Part shown: piece after piece, positions 22,010 through 30,770 of the stretch
Position numbering within the stretch: the stretch's first letter is position 1
Layout: each line of letters begins with the position of its first letter
Assembly: GCA_012845835.1 (NCBI GenBank)
Contig: JABAKD010000016.1
Span: 6,727,919-6,791,918, forward strand
Length of the DNA: 64,000 bases
Origin: Undaria pinnatifida
Lineage: Eukaryota > Sar > Phaeophyceae > Laminariales > Alariaceae
Direction of reading: 5' to 3'
Program-made: the position numbers and the translations under genes
The notes under the pieces: model-generated
What the model was told of the DNA's origin: nothing
The model's input: only the letters and a program-made list of their open reading frames with translations
Database searches by the model: none

Positions 22010-22185
22010 CACCTACGGGTTTTGCCGCAAACGTTATTAACGCTACAACTAGCGCAGCGTAGACAGCCAGGACCACGTACGCGCTACGCGCACGCACCTT
22101 CTTTCTTAGCATCGCCCGTAGTCATTCAAAGCACCCAGTGGCATCAGCCAATACGCAGAAGCCCTAATCCTGGTGAAAGCAACAA
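22010..22185 (-). pseudogene. Decayed tandem copy of exon 4 of the amidotransferase-like gene
   Basis: About 22010-22160 repeats 22205-22340 with a period near 188 bp. It covers the 3' end of exon 4, its donor (AAGAAGG-TGCGTG against AAGAAGG-TATGTG) and the start of the intron. The coding part has lost the frame (GCTGATGCCACTGGGTGC against GCTGATTCTGCTGGCGTC, plus extra bases before the donor), so it no longer encodes the exon. Confidence 0.6.
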
Positions 22186-22286
22186 TGATACTTTCATCCG
22201 ACTGTTCTAACCAAGGCTACGGAAACTGCCGCCTACACCGCTACAAGTAGCGCGATGTAGACGGTCCGCGCCGTCCGCGCACATAC

Positions 22287-25223
22287 CTTCTTAGCACCGC
22301 CGTAGCCATTCGAGACGCCAGCAGAATCAGCAAAGACGGCGGCAGCCACTCCGCCGCCCTCCGCTCTGGAATTGTGTATCCCCACGTTCCCTTCTGCCAC
22401 CCACTGGTCCGTTTCCGGGTCGAAAGCGTAAAAGTCTCCCGTCGCGGCGTCAAGAGCTACCTCCTGGGCCTTTTTAGTGAAGTGTTTTTTTTGTTTTAAT
22501 ATTTTGATGTAATATTGAAGAAAAAAAAAAGAGCGCGTGGAAAAGGATGAGATAAGTAGTTTACCTGGTGCTCATTCCTGGTACTTGTTGTTCTAACCAT
22601 CCGACGATGTGCGCAGCGTGAGTTTCAACCTCCATCACTCAAAACCGTTCCCATAATGGACAGTCAAAAACCCAAGGGCAGCCCAGAAGGGAAACCTACA
22701 TATTATGTGATGCACAAACTGTTGGTTGGTTTGAAGATTTTTGGCCTTGAGAAGAACAGTCAGAGGGGTAATGCGAATTATCCCATGAGGGCCTTTTCGC
22801 CTTGCAACTGGTCTTTTGCACGGAGCACGCCAAACGGAGCAATTGCTGCGCGCACTACGACGCATTCACTGCTGACGCCAGTGAATGCAGCCCTTCTTGT
22901 CCAACCAAGCACTTGGTATCCAGCTCTCTCTCCACGCTCACACCTCTATTCACTTCACGTAATCGAGGGTATCGAGGTGTTTTGTGTTAGATTGAAACAT
23001 GCTAAACTTGAAAAACTTGTCGATAGGTTTGCTAGTGAAGGGTGTCAAGGGTGTCAAACGCGTCGAAGGACGGCGGCCAGGCCGTGCACCCAAAAAAACA
23101 CGCATGTATGGTACGCTCTTCGCGGCCAGTAGTCGCGGTGTGCGAGTACCATCATAGTGTCTCACCTCCCCAGCGCATCTCGGTTTGCCGCTGCCCCCAA
23201 AAGATTCCGGGCGTCGGGAGGAGAGTTCGAGCAGGCGACCTCCGTTCTCGCCTCCGTTGAGAACTCTCAGCATTTTGCCCCCGGTGGCACACACGTAGGC
23301 TACAATGTGCGCGCCCGGGCCGGCGGCAAAGAGACATTTCTTAGCACCAAGAACAGTTCGGATGAACACCACCAGCTGCGATTGTTTCCCGTATGCGGGC
23401 GGGGATCATGCGGGGGAACGAGAGAGATGAAGGCAGGGTTATGACCGAGCGCCCGCTTAGAGATATTTATGCGCAAAAGTAACTCTAGTATTTACTTCGT
23501 ATTGTTTTTCAGCATAACACCTGCCGCAAATGTACATGGTGTCTCTAGTCTTTTATCGTAGCACTTGCCGCAATTAGAAATGCTTTCGAGTCTTTCGGCA
23601 TACCACGTGGTGCATGAATAGAAAACCCTCAGTGTTTTGCTCCAGTACCACAAGCGTAGGCTACAACCAATGTGCGCCCCCGGGTCGGCGGCAAAGAGGC
23701 GTTTCTTGGCGGCAAAGATGGTTCAGATGAAACTAACCAAAGCTAAGACCTTGTTTTCCGTGACACGGGATCATGCGGGAAGGAGACAGAAGGGGGGGGG
23801 GTTATGGTCGACCGGTTTAGCCTTTTAAATGTGCGACTTGTTGTCGCTGGGGCATGGCTAGTATTTATTTAGCATACTGTAGCAGTTGCTGCAGAATTGC
23901 AACAATGGTGGCGCAAGATAAATATGTTTGCGCTATGTACGATTCGTGACCGGTTGAATCGAGGGTCTCAGCTTGTTTCACTCAAAAATGGACGTGGCTG
24001 TTGATGCACAGTACTGTGTAGTGCTGTGACAAGCAAGAAACAACGCAGCAATAAACTGACGATCTCTTTTGTCGGGACGCTAAGCAGGCGAGTCAGGGAA
24101 GGGTCGTTATCGAATCCCAAAGGATAGTCTATGCCTGGTATGCTGTTGTTGGTGATAGAGGGCGTTCTCCTCACTGACCTCCATACTCTGTACGATGTAG
24201 TGACGTGACTATAGACTAGACTATAGACTAGACCAGCGCGTGATAAACAACGTAGGTCTATAGACTATCGTAGTGGGTAGCAAACTAGACTATAATATAA
24301 TCAACATGTTCGTTGAAAATAATGTGCAAATAAAGGCACACACCAATGGTTACTCGTGTAAGACGCACCCTTGGGTCCAGAGTAAAACAACCAACATGCT
24401 CGCTGAAAAAAATGAAGAAAATACTCGTATTGGTGTACCAATCATGGTTTCCTATGCTTTGGATATAGTCTAGACTACGTTGACATCGCTCACGCTACAC
24501 TTGTAAAATGCGTACACGTGCCGCGTTGGTCAACGAGTATCCCAAGCCCTCTTACCTTGCGCGTTCGGGCGTGCCACGGCAACAGACGACTGTCACCATC
24601 AACAAAGACGAAGTCCAGCTTGTCTACGGCCGCAACGGCACTCTTTGACGTCAGTTCAACCGATTCCTTGTCGTAGCAAAGCTCCTGTCGGGGACAGCAG
24701 CAGTATTATTAATAGGGACAACGGTAACCACTAAATTCAATTGTTACGCAAGAAGCAAAGGTATGAAGCTCTAAACATGAGCCACGAACGCAAAGCCAGC
24801 TAACTGGCGGTCTAGACAATTGTCCTACGGTCAGAACAGGCGAATATGACGTTCCTATACACGAGGAACCTACCTGGCAAGTACACGGCTCGCCTCTGCT
24901 GTACGTGCATACCTGGCACACACTACCAGGTACATGCGTACAGCAGTACGTGCATACAACACAACGTGCGCACGGCATGTGCATACAGTGCAGTACGTGC
25001 ATGAGATACGTTTGGCATACATGCGAGGCTCCCTTATGGAGACACAGACAGCACAAACACACACCTCGAGCCCTTTCGTGAAGTGGCGCACCAAAAACTC
25101 CGTACGGCCGTGCTCCTGCCTCTCCACGAGCCGGAATGCGGAGCGAACAAGCTCGTCGAATTTCCGGAAAGCCGCCCTCCCTGCTTGCGAGCCCGAAAAC
25201 GCATCGACAATCAGCACTCTCAT
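22287..25223 (-). CDS. Class I glutamine-amidotransferase-like protein (four exons, 227 codons visible)
   Basis: Exons on -: 25223-25065, 24684-24556, 23375-23166 and 22469-22287, all phase 0, lengths 159, 129, 210 and 183. Donors are GAG|GTGTGT, AAG|GTAAGA, GAG|GTGAGA and AAG|GTATGT. An in-frame TGA directly before the ATG at 25223 supports this start. Domains: strand MRVLIVDAF (1-9), strand LDFVFVDGD (about 72-80), then FIRTVLGAKKCLFAAGPGAH (about 100-119), which lines up with the strand and nucleophile elbow of class I amidotransferases. There the usual Cys would be the Gly of AAGPG, so it may be catalytically inactive (inference). The last exon reads ATGDFYAFDPETDQWV and GNVGIHNSR. The 3' end of the gene is not resolved. 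The first acceptor of the last exon is weak; 22463 is an alternative. The family name is tentative, the exon structure is strong. Confidence 0.7.
23618..23815 (-). pseudogene. Decayed tandem copy of exon 3 inside an intron of the same gene
   Basis: 23618-23812 repeats 23255-23455 with a period near 362 bp and extends into the upstream intron. On - it keeps AAKKRLFAADPGAHI, but the Cys of the intact exon is Arg, the elbow Gly is Asp, and a four-base insertion shifts the frame after the His-Ile. It lies in the intron between exons 2 and 3, so it cannot be spliced in without breaking the protein. Confidence 0.7.
24205..24300 (+). repeat. TATAGACTAGAC repeat cluster
   Basis: Repeated TATAGACTA/TAGTCTATA words, here at 24209-24235, 24256 and 24283, again at 24466 and densely at 54345-54420. 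The word is self-complementary around CTAG. Confidence 0.6.
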
Positions 25224-25814
25224 TCACCCACCGACACCCTACGAGGATCCTGCGACGGCCCTCGAGCGACGACGGCCTCGAGAAGCCGCCCCACGCTGTA
25301 CCGAGCAGGCTTTGACGGACGCGTGCATGTGCATGTGTTATACCTGGTATGTGCTTTGTGTGCTGTGTGTACCACACTACACTACACTCCACTCCAAAAG
25401 TTACCGTACGCTCAAAAACGCGGAGGAACAAGTTGCGTTTGGTGGATCCGATCCTACCGCCTGGGTTGAGCTTGAGCTTTGAATGCCTACGGCACCTACG
25501 AAGCTAGTGACAATCTGGATAGCAACCGGTGGGTTGCGTGCATGGTGACGACGCCGTGTTGCCGTGCTACTTGGCATGGGAACGATGGCAGACAGGGCCA
25601 ACAGCCGTCGCCCAGCGACTAGGCCGCCGCGGACAAAAACTCAATGGTTGTTCAGGCCATACTGGAGGCGCGTCCGGTAAGTCTATCGTACGATATCGCA
25701 CCGTATAGTCAATGTCTTGTCTTCAAAATACGAAAATCAATCACGCCCGGATTGATTATGGGCTGACAGTCTTCGTGAAATCGTCCTGTAGACGCTCGTG
25801 CTATTGATAGCACC

Positions 25815-26430
25815 CAGGGTAGTCACCGACCAGTATCCCTCCTGAGGACAATACACCCCTTAGCACGTGCGATCATGGCGTATCACACGAAACTTGCTAG
25901 ACTAAATGATTGAGTTTTCGACGAAATCCTCAAAGAACATACCAGGTGGTACCAGGTACCTCACAGCTCTGATTATGAGGAAAGGTGTCTTTTCGTTTTT
26001 CGTTTTATCAAAATGACGCCGTGTGCCGTGCGCTTGGGTGGTGGGCCTAATAATGAGAATCAGCGACCTGTATCCCTCCTGAGGATAATACACCCCCCGT
26101 ATAGCACGTGCGATCAACGTATCACACGCAGCTTGCTAAATGAGTTTTCGACGAAATCCTCTGGTTAGTCTACATATATATCTCACAGCTAGTGATGAGA
26201 AGGGGTGTCTTTAAAAATTGCTCTTCGTTTTTTTGAAAATGACGCAACGTGCCTTGCGTTTGAGTGTCGGGCCTCAGGAGAGTCACCGACCTGTGTCCTT
26301 CTTGGGGCCATATAGTCTACACCACGCAGCACGTGCCATCGAGGTATCGAGATAGTTCATCTGCGAGCTGCTTATTATATGGGCGTCTCTTTGCATTCTT
26401 TACGGGACATCACGCCATATAGAGTCTATG
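25815..26430 (+). repeat. Rep-P tandem array, three diverged units of about 230 bp
   Basis: Units begin near 25820, 26057 and 26282 with TCACCGACC-GTATCC-CCTGAGG-like words. They hold TAGCACGTGCGATC, TATCACACG-AGCTTGCTA and TTTTCGACGAAATCCTC. Each is followed by an AAAATGACGC-GTGCC-TGCG block absent from the 56-62 kb copies. A (C)ACCAGGTA-rich insertion sits in unit 1 (25948-25966). Confidence 0.8.
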
Positions 26431-26855
26431 GGCCATGCATCAATTTCGAGTATTTTTACCTTTGGCCTGCACTACTTGTTGTCTCGTTACACTCGTAGCC
26501 CTGGTACGTACGTAGAACGTACCCCAGAAGTATCATCAATTGGTTGTCGCTACTGCTGCTGTAGGTGTCATGCCTGACCTCCACAACACGCCGTGCCACC
26601 TCCGCTGGAGGTTGGGTTCTAGATACTAGGTAGTATAAGGGCTTATTTGATACAGGGACTCGCGTCTTCGCTGCTCGATATGGCAGCAGCAGCAGAAGTG
26701 CCACTGCCACTGCCAGTTGATGGTGTAGCAGAGCGCAGCCTTATCTTCTTCCGTATTAGACTACAGCAGTAATATGAAAAACATATAACATCAGCCGCCG
26801 CCGACCCGCGCGTGTGTCCGTGCTTGCGTGCGTGCGTGCGTGTGTGTACTGAGCA

Positions 26856-26940
26856 GGTTGTGGGTTGGAGATCGCGTGAGCGTGGCCAGCTCGCCTTATG
26901 CATCAAGATACGAGAGCGGCTCGTTGCGCTATTGGGGAAA
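26856..26940 (+). CDS. Possible internal exon
   Basis: After the acceptor TGAGCAG (26855) the frame reads VVGWRSRERGQLALCIKIRE and RLVALLGK up to the donor GGAAAG|GTAAAA (26940). Charged, helical and free of stops, but short; a polypyrimidine tract is replaced by a GT-rich run. On the other strand 26643-26760 could be a Ser/Ala-rich terminal exon. Both are weak. Confidence 0.3.
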
Positions 26941-27052
26941 GGTAAAATCAGCGTACAGCGAAGCGGCGGCGCGAACTCTTCAAGCAGTCAGCTAAAGTAC
27001 CAATGATGTACTAGAGTAGTTACTAGAATAGTCACCAGAATGGTACATGCAT

Positions 27053-27316
27053 GCTACGGTAGAGGTAGCACTTTCGTCTGAAATGGTTTCCGGACGACGG
27101 GGCTCGCCTTAACCCAAAATCGCCGGAAAAAAACACGACATTTTTTTTTTCATCAATTTATTTTCGCTGTGTACCTCTAGGCCATGGGATTTTTCATCCG
27201 GTGTAGCAGTTCTATTCAAATTTCTCTCTGAATCAGTTTTTGGGAGAGGTCTCAAGCTCCTAAATCGAGGAATCTCAGAAAAAACAAAGGTTGGAGTGCA
27301 CCTCTCTCGTGGCACG
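27053..27316 (+). mobile_element. F1 foldback element
   Basis: One of the cleanest copies: left end GCTACGGTAGAGGTAGCAC, right end GAGTGCACCTCTCTCGTGGC. Inner words are CGACGGGGCTCGCC, AACCCAAAATCGCCGG, CTAGGCCATGGGATTTTTCA and GGAGAGGTCTCAAGCTCC. About 264 bp, non-coding. Confidence 0.8.
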
Positions 27317-27574
27317 CGTGAGTAACAAAGGGGACAACAACACCTACACGCGCGCTACGGTCGGTCGGGGTGTGCACCGATTTTTGTTTCTGAGACTTAC
27401 TCGCTTGAGGAAAGTTCTCTCTAACCCACTCAAAGCCTGATCTTGCTAACCCACTCAAAGCCTGATATTGAGTGCTCCGTATGAAGAGTGCGACCCGATA
27501 TGAACCGTTCCATGGCCTTCCATGGCCTACAAGAATGTATGTACAAAAAAACAAAATGGCATGGCGAACAAGAA

Positions 27575-27662
27575 TCCCATTCCGACGATAATTCGAGTTT
27601 AAGGAGCACCGCCCTTCATAAACATTTTAGCCAAAAAGTGCTAACTCCTGTCGCAGCACTCG
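27575..27662 (-). mobile_element. F1 element fragment (reverse)
   Basis: CCGACGATAATTCGAGTTTAAGGAGC and AGCCAAAAAGTGCTAACTCC match the right part of the reversed copy at 17395-17722. The other half is missing. Confidence 0.5.
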
Positions 27663-27964
27663 TCAAGGTTGGGTTCACTACTGTACCAACCGTTTTGGGA
27701 GATTGTAGAGCGACTTGTCCACAACAAAAAAAATGTGGTATTACCGTGTATAATAACTCGCAGAGTGCGAGCTTGCAACATACGACGACAGCCGTCCACG
27801 CTACGTACGCGCGTGTCGCAAACTTTCTTACTTTTGTAGCCCGCCGTTCAAGGCACACCCTGTCACTAACCTACAGTAGCGCCGTCCGCGTTGTTCGGTG
27901 TGGGCGATGCTTTGTAGCCGTCAGTTTTTGAAGTCGTCGCCTTTTCTCTATGATATACTCAGGT

Positions 27965-28376
27965 CTACCAGACTGCTAGGTTACCAGACTGCTGTACGCA
28001 ATAGCATCTATTTAATAGCATCTGCCGTATCTGCTTCGAAGTGTACCGCTGTGTGCTCATATCGTGGGACCTCCACGAACTGCACGCCCAAAAATGCCCA
28101 TATACCTGGGCAGCAAACGTGGTGTATGACATCGTGTTCATCACTGCCTGCCTTACGAGTACAAAGCGCACACGTGCTGACGTGCTGACAGCGACCACTT
28201 TGCCGCTCGTCAACCAACATCCAGATCCATTGCGCTGCTGGATACTGGGCTGGAATCGAGCTCGACCTTCCCCACGGCCAGGTAAGGTCTGCCATGATCT
28301 CAAGTATATTTACACGCCAGCAGTGTAAACTCTCAGCAAACAACACCAAACACAGTTCCGTAGTAGGAGCATACAT
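27965..28376 (-). CDS. Uncertain open frames, one possibly coding
   Basis: Two overlapping - frames of 112 and 122 codons both look protein-like. One holds MADLTWPWGRSSSIPAQYPA and HHVCCPGIWAFLGVQFVEVP, the other KVVAVSTSARVRFVLVRQAV. No ATG context, splice border or family settles between them, so at most one is real. Confidence 0.25.
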
Positions 28377-28586
28377 TGAGTACCAGGTGTTCGATTAAAC
28401 AAATCGTGTTTTTGTAACGTATCTGGAACAGGAAGCGTTACCTGGTAGCTGTGATGAAATCGAGAGCGTCATCGAAACTCATCTTTACATACTGCGTGTG
28501 ATGATGTAGGCTGTTTCACAGCAGGAGCATGGTCAGGCGTAATGCACGGCCCCCCTTCGGGGGGGTGGTCATCCTTAACGTGCGCA

Positions 28587-28808
28587 GTTAACCCATTTCC
28601 AACTCCCAGAATTGTCCTGGTCTAACTCAAAGTGTTTTGTCCCGATGTCGGGAGTGCGGTGCTATACGGATTAACGAGCACTTTGGGGCAAAAAATATAC
28701 TCTGATCGACCGGGCTCCTTAACCCTTTTAGCACCGCAGTCCCGACATTGGGACAAAACACTTGGATTATACAGTGGATTTTTTTTTACGAGTTGGAAAT
28801 GGGTTAAC
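28587..28808. mobile_element. F2: 222-bp near-palindromic foldback element
   Basis: Left arm GTTAACCCATTTCCAACTC...AAGTGTTTTGTCCCGA-GTCGGGA-TGCGGTGCTA; the right arm is its reverse complement and ends GAGTTGGAAATGGGTTAAC. Arms span about 85-95 bp around a loop of about 40 bp. It sits within F1 sequence: the loop and right flank carry F1 words (GGGCTCCTTAACCC; then CTAGGCCATGGGATGG at 28890). A GC hairpin (CCCCCCTTCGGGGGGG) lies just left, at 28549-28565. Fragments of the right arm recur at 5085-5150 and 29448-29510. Confidence 0.75.
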
Positions 28809-29232
28809 CTGTTACTAAAATAGTCGGAATGTCATTTTCGTTTTCGCAATATGTATATAATGTACATACTGAAGTATAGACTAGTTTGTGTACCTAGGCC
28901 ATGGGATGGTTTGTTCGTCCGGTTGTACTTTCATTTGTTCTCAAAAATTATTTTTGCCGTGGAGGGGTATCTATCATTAACTCAATATTATTCAATCTAT
29001 CCCTAAATCCATGATTAAATCTGTTATTAAACCCATTATTAAATATATTATCAAGTCTATTATTAAATATATTGTTAAATACGAAGTATATTATTAAATC
29101 TATTAATTAAATCTATGATCAAATCTATTACTAAATCTATTATTAAATCTCTTATAAAAGAACACAACTCCTCAAGCTCGAAGAGAAGTATTAGAAAAAA
29201 AAGATGGCGCGCCTACCGTGCTGTTAGTACTA
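28670..29232 (+). mobile_element. F1 element, interrupted copy
   Basis: F1 words occur in order at 28670-28725, 28865-28970 and 29160-29232 (GTGTACCTAGGCC; CTCCTCAAGCTCGAAG; GCGCGCCTACCGTGCTG). They are separated by the F2 right arm and an AT-rich repeat. The right border extends into GTTAGTACTATTAGTGG, which recurs after the F1 copy at 37451-37705. Confidence 0.55.
28978..29160 (+). repeat. AT-rich tandem repeat (TCTATTATTAAA-like, about 13 bp)
   Basis: More than ten diverged units of an ATTAAATCTATT 12-14-mer, lying inside the interrupted F1 copy. Confidence 0.85.
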
Positions 29233-29954
29233 TTAGTGGAATGTGACTCCCTTCCACGTGGAGACCGTCCAATCATCTAAATTTGGAGTCGTCGGGTTAT
29301 ATATACTGTAGTTCTGATAAATACGACAGCTTCTGAGGTCACCCGATTTTTTATTTACCGCAGAGTTTGTGCTCAGCTTTGCAAGCTGTGCGGTACGTCT
29401 GTGGAGGAGTTTCGAAACGTAACATGGACTGCAGCTGCAGGGTTAACCCTTTTAGAACTGCACTCCCATGTTTTTTTGGGAAGAACGACTTGGAATTAGA
29501 CTAACACTGTTTTGTAGTAGCAGTAGCAGAGGGTTGAGGCGCTGCTATGGGGCATGCGCTACCACCGAGCGCAGCTTGGCGTTCCTCGCCGGGACAACTA
29601 ACACCCAATCGCCAGGGCTGTGAGCTGCCTGGAGTTATTAATTAATTCACGGGCAACTAGTTGGGTGGCGAACTACTGTAAGCCAACCAACTGACTTACA
29701 GTAGTGTAGTAGTGGTTGTCGAGTAAAAAAACACACGTTGAGCCAAAAACACGCTACAGTAGTAAGATACAAACACAGGCGCAAAACTCCGCATCAAAAT
29801 TACCGTACTCAACTACCTGTAATGTACTGTAGTGCCTAGCCAACTAATAGCTACACAGTAATCTAGTCGTTGACTTACTATTTAATATTAGCATACTATT
29901 GGCATAGTCAGCCAACTCACAGTCCCACTAATTGCCCTGAACAAATGCTAACAG
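29233..29954. other. Upstream region or intron of the CAP-Gly gene
   Basis: No exon for the N-terminal half of the CAP-Gly domain can be seen here. The stretch holds an F2-like fragment at 29448-29510 and a set of CTACAGTA/TACTGTAG words at 29680-29850. The missing upstream exon may be shorter than I can recognise or lie further left. Confidence 0.45.
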
Positions 29955-30770
29955 AACAACGGCAGCTTGGACGGGCGCCGGTATTTTGTGTGCGGCTCCG
30001 ACCGTGGCCTTTTCGTGCGCGTGGGGCGGTGCCGGACCCACGACGGCTACGGCCTAACCAACGGACGTCGAACGCCATCCTTGCCTCGAACCATGCTCAC
30101 TGGTGTAAGCAGTGGGCGTCGTAGACCATTCCCGGCGCAAACCATGCGAAAGGGAGTAGACGATGAAGACAACAACAGCAGCGTGGAGTCCCTCGTGCGA
30201 AGGAGGGTAGGCGAGGAAGACGACAGCAGCAGTGCCGAGCCTCCCCCGAAGAAAATGCTGGACACTGCCAATGCCGATGCTGACGAAAAGGTGGGTGACA
30301 GCAATATCGAGAGCCCCAAGCAGAAAACGGTGCACGCTGCCGATGATGCTCACGGCAAGGTTTCGTTCAACCTTTCGTCCAAAGGTCACCTTTCGGCGAA
30401 AGCTGGCGACAAGGTTGCGCTGAAACTTTCGACGAAAGACCTTCTGTCGACAAATGACGACCGTTCGTCGAAACTTGCCGATGAGGTTTCGATGAACCTT
30501 TTGTCAGCAGCTGACCTGTCTTCGACAGTTGTGTTGAACCTCTCGTTGAAAGACGACCCTCCGTCGAAAGCTGACGGCTTGTCGATAGGTGGAGCCCCCC
30601 CCCCTGCCGTTTTTAGTCCTGATAGCTCCCTCCCCGGCCAACCCGTGGCTGCTACGACCACTCCCGTGATGTCAACGCCGACCGGTTCGTCTTCTGATAT
30701 TGCGGGGTCGAAACCGGATATTTCTGGACATGCTCCGGGGAGCGGCCTGGTTCCCAATATCATCAAGAAG
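29955..30770 (+). CDS. CAP-Gly gene, visible exon 1
   Basis: The acceptor CTAACAG ends at 29954, just after an in-frame TAA. Residues 1-25 are the CAP-Gly C-half. Residues about 60-110 are acidic (DDEDNNSS, EEDDSSSAEPPPKKM). From about 135 comes a row of imperfect repeats of the kind LSSKGHLSAKAGDKVALKLS, in which short FNL/LKL strands alternate with SSK-D loops. Donor AAGAAG|GTACGG, phase 0. Confidence 0.85.

Noticed and set aside
24709-25431. 240-codon - strand Cys-rich protein
   Set aside because: It covers an intron and exon 1 of the amidotransferase-like gene in another frame; the Cys-rich text comes from TGC/TGT-rich intron.
28548-28566. Rho-independent-style terminator (CCCCCCTTCGGGGGGG)
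   Set aside because: The hairpin is real, but the DNA is eukaryotic and no T-run or gene end is near. It is a structural curiosity beside F2.
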